This document shows, piece by piece, positions 5,540 through 5,923 of a DNA stretch of 5,923 nucleotides (positions within the stretch are counted from its first letter, which is position 1; each line of letters begins with the position of its first letter). The DNA is taken from assembly GCA_905234005.1 (NCBI GenBank), contig CAJOFW010000087.1, positions 1 through 5,923 of the forward strand, in the 5' to 3' direction. The position numbers and the translations under genes were made by a program. This DNA is from an uncultured Oscillospiraceae bacterium. GTDB taxonomy: Bacteria; Bacillota; Clostridia; Oscillospirales; Oscillospiraceae. The notes under the pieces were generated by a model, which did not search any database, was not told the origin of the DNA, and was given only the letters and a program-made list of their open reading frames with translations.

Positions 5540-5923
5540 ATGGGTTTCAGGATCATCACCGTCAACCGCGAGTTTGAGAGCCTTGGCAGTGAAATCGCGC
5601 AGGCCGTGGCGGAAAAGCTTGACATCGCGTACTACGACAAGTTCCTCATCACCGCCGCGGCGGAGCGCAGCGGCGTCGCCGAAAACCGCGTAACCGCTGC
5701 GGATGAGCGGCTGGAATCCCGGTTCGAGTACTCTCAGGCCGAGGCGGCGTATTACTTCACGAGCGCGAAGGAGCCTGTGCCGACCGGGGCGCAGGTCGCG
5801 CAGGTGCAGTTCGATCTCATCCGCCGGCTTGCGGACGAGTCGCCCTGCGTCATCGTGGGCCGCTGCGCAAACCACGTCCTGCGCGAGCGGGACGACGTGC
5901 TCGACATCTTCATCGAGGCCGAC
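5540..5923 (+). CDS. Cytidylate-kinase-like family protein (Cytidylate_kin2 type), partial (3' end beyond window)
   Basis: The frame from ATG at 5540 is open for 128 codons to the right edge. The N-terminus gives the family's beta strand and nucleotide-binding loop (IITVNREFESLGSEIA, residues 5-20), followed by helix and YYDK (31-34). A later VIVGRCANHVL (104-114) matches the conserved VGRCA region. Members are usually about 200 residues and common in Clostridia, so roughly the last third is missing here. The family resembles CMP kinases (phosphoryl transfer from ATP to a nucleoside monophosphate), but the substrate of this branch is not settled. The loop position that is usually glycine is E13 here, which may weaken ATP binding. 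The gene diverges from the EAL gene and shows no evident functional link to it. Confidence 0.85.
   Translation, partial: MGFRIITVNREFESLGSEIAQAVAEKLDIAYYDKFLITAAAERSGVAENRVTAADERLESRFEYSQAEAAYYFTSAKEPVPTGAQVAQVQFDLIRRLADESPCVIVGRCANHVLRERDDVLDIFIEAD

Noticed and set aside
5411..5875. Minus-strand 154-codon frame opposite the kinase-like gene
   Set aside because: It is antisense to a recognised family member and has no motif or start signal.
1..5923. CRISPR arrays, tRNA or rRNA genes, insertion sequence ends, transposase genes
   Set aside because: No regularly spaced repeats, cloverleaf-like segments, terminal inverted repeats or transposase motifs were seen.

Overview
The window looks like a bacterial chromosome segment of high G+C (roughly 60-65% by partial hand count). 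AT-rich, sigma-A-like promoters and strong purine-rich ribosome binding sites break up this background. A cytidylate-kinase-like protein of the Clostridia type and a long multi-PAS EAL/GGDEF protein together suggest a high-GC member of the Bacillota, for example an Oscillospiraceae-like gut anaerobe. The taxonomy is inference; no rRNA or other marker gene is present.

Layout from right to left. At 5540-5923 (+) is the start of a cytidylate-kinase-like gene cut by the right edge. A 307-base divergent intergenic region (5233-5539) carries a candidate promoter for each direction and several short palindromes. At 2308-5232 (-) is a complete 974-residue c-di-GMP signalling protein. It has an N-terminal EAL phosphodiesterase domain with all expected catalytic residues, three PAS-like sensor regions, a GGDEF domain whose signature is destroyed (RGPHF), and a C-terminal PAS-like domain. 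After an 81-base gap, a second minus-strand gene (2226 to the left edge) is open for 742 codons without a stop. Its reading frame was confirmed by hand, codon by codon, to base 1. It encodes an N-terminal SIR2-like NAD-consuming domain fused to an NB-ARC/STAND NTPase with a winged-helix-like region. This is the architecture of bacterial NLR-like antiphage proteins, with the C-terminal sensor lying beyond the window.

How the genes may work together. The EAL protein and the SIR2-NB-ARC protein lie on the same strand with no convincing terminator between them, so they are probably co-transcribed. They are also in the same reading frame: one TAG is the only stop between them, and the 27 codons after it are all sense codons. 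Five purine-rich hexamer repeats run into the ribosome binding site of the SIR2-NB-ARC gene. The most interesting object is therefore this locus: a predicted abortive-infection NADase-NLR placed directly behind a c-di-GMP sensor/phosphodiesterase. The cytidylate-kinase-like gene is divergent and is probably unrelated in function.
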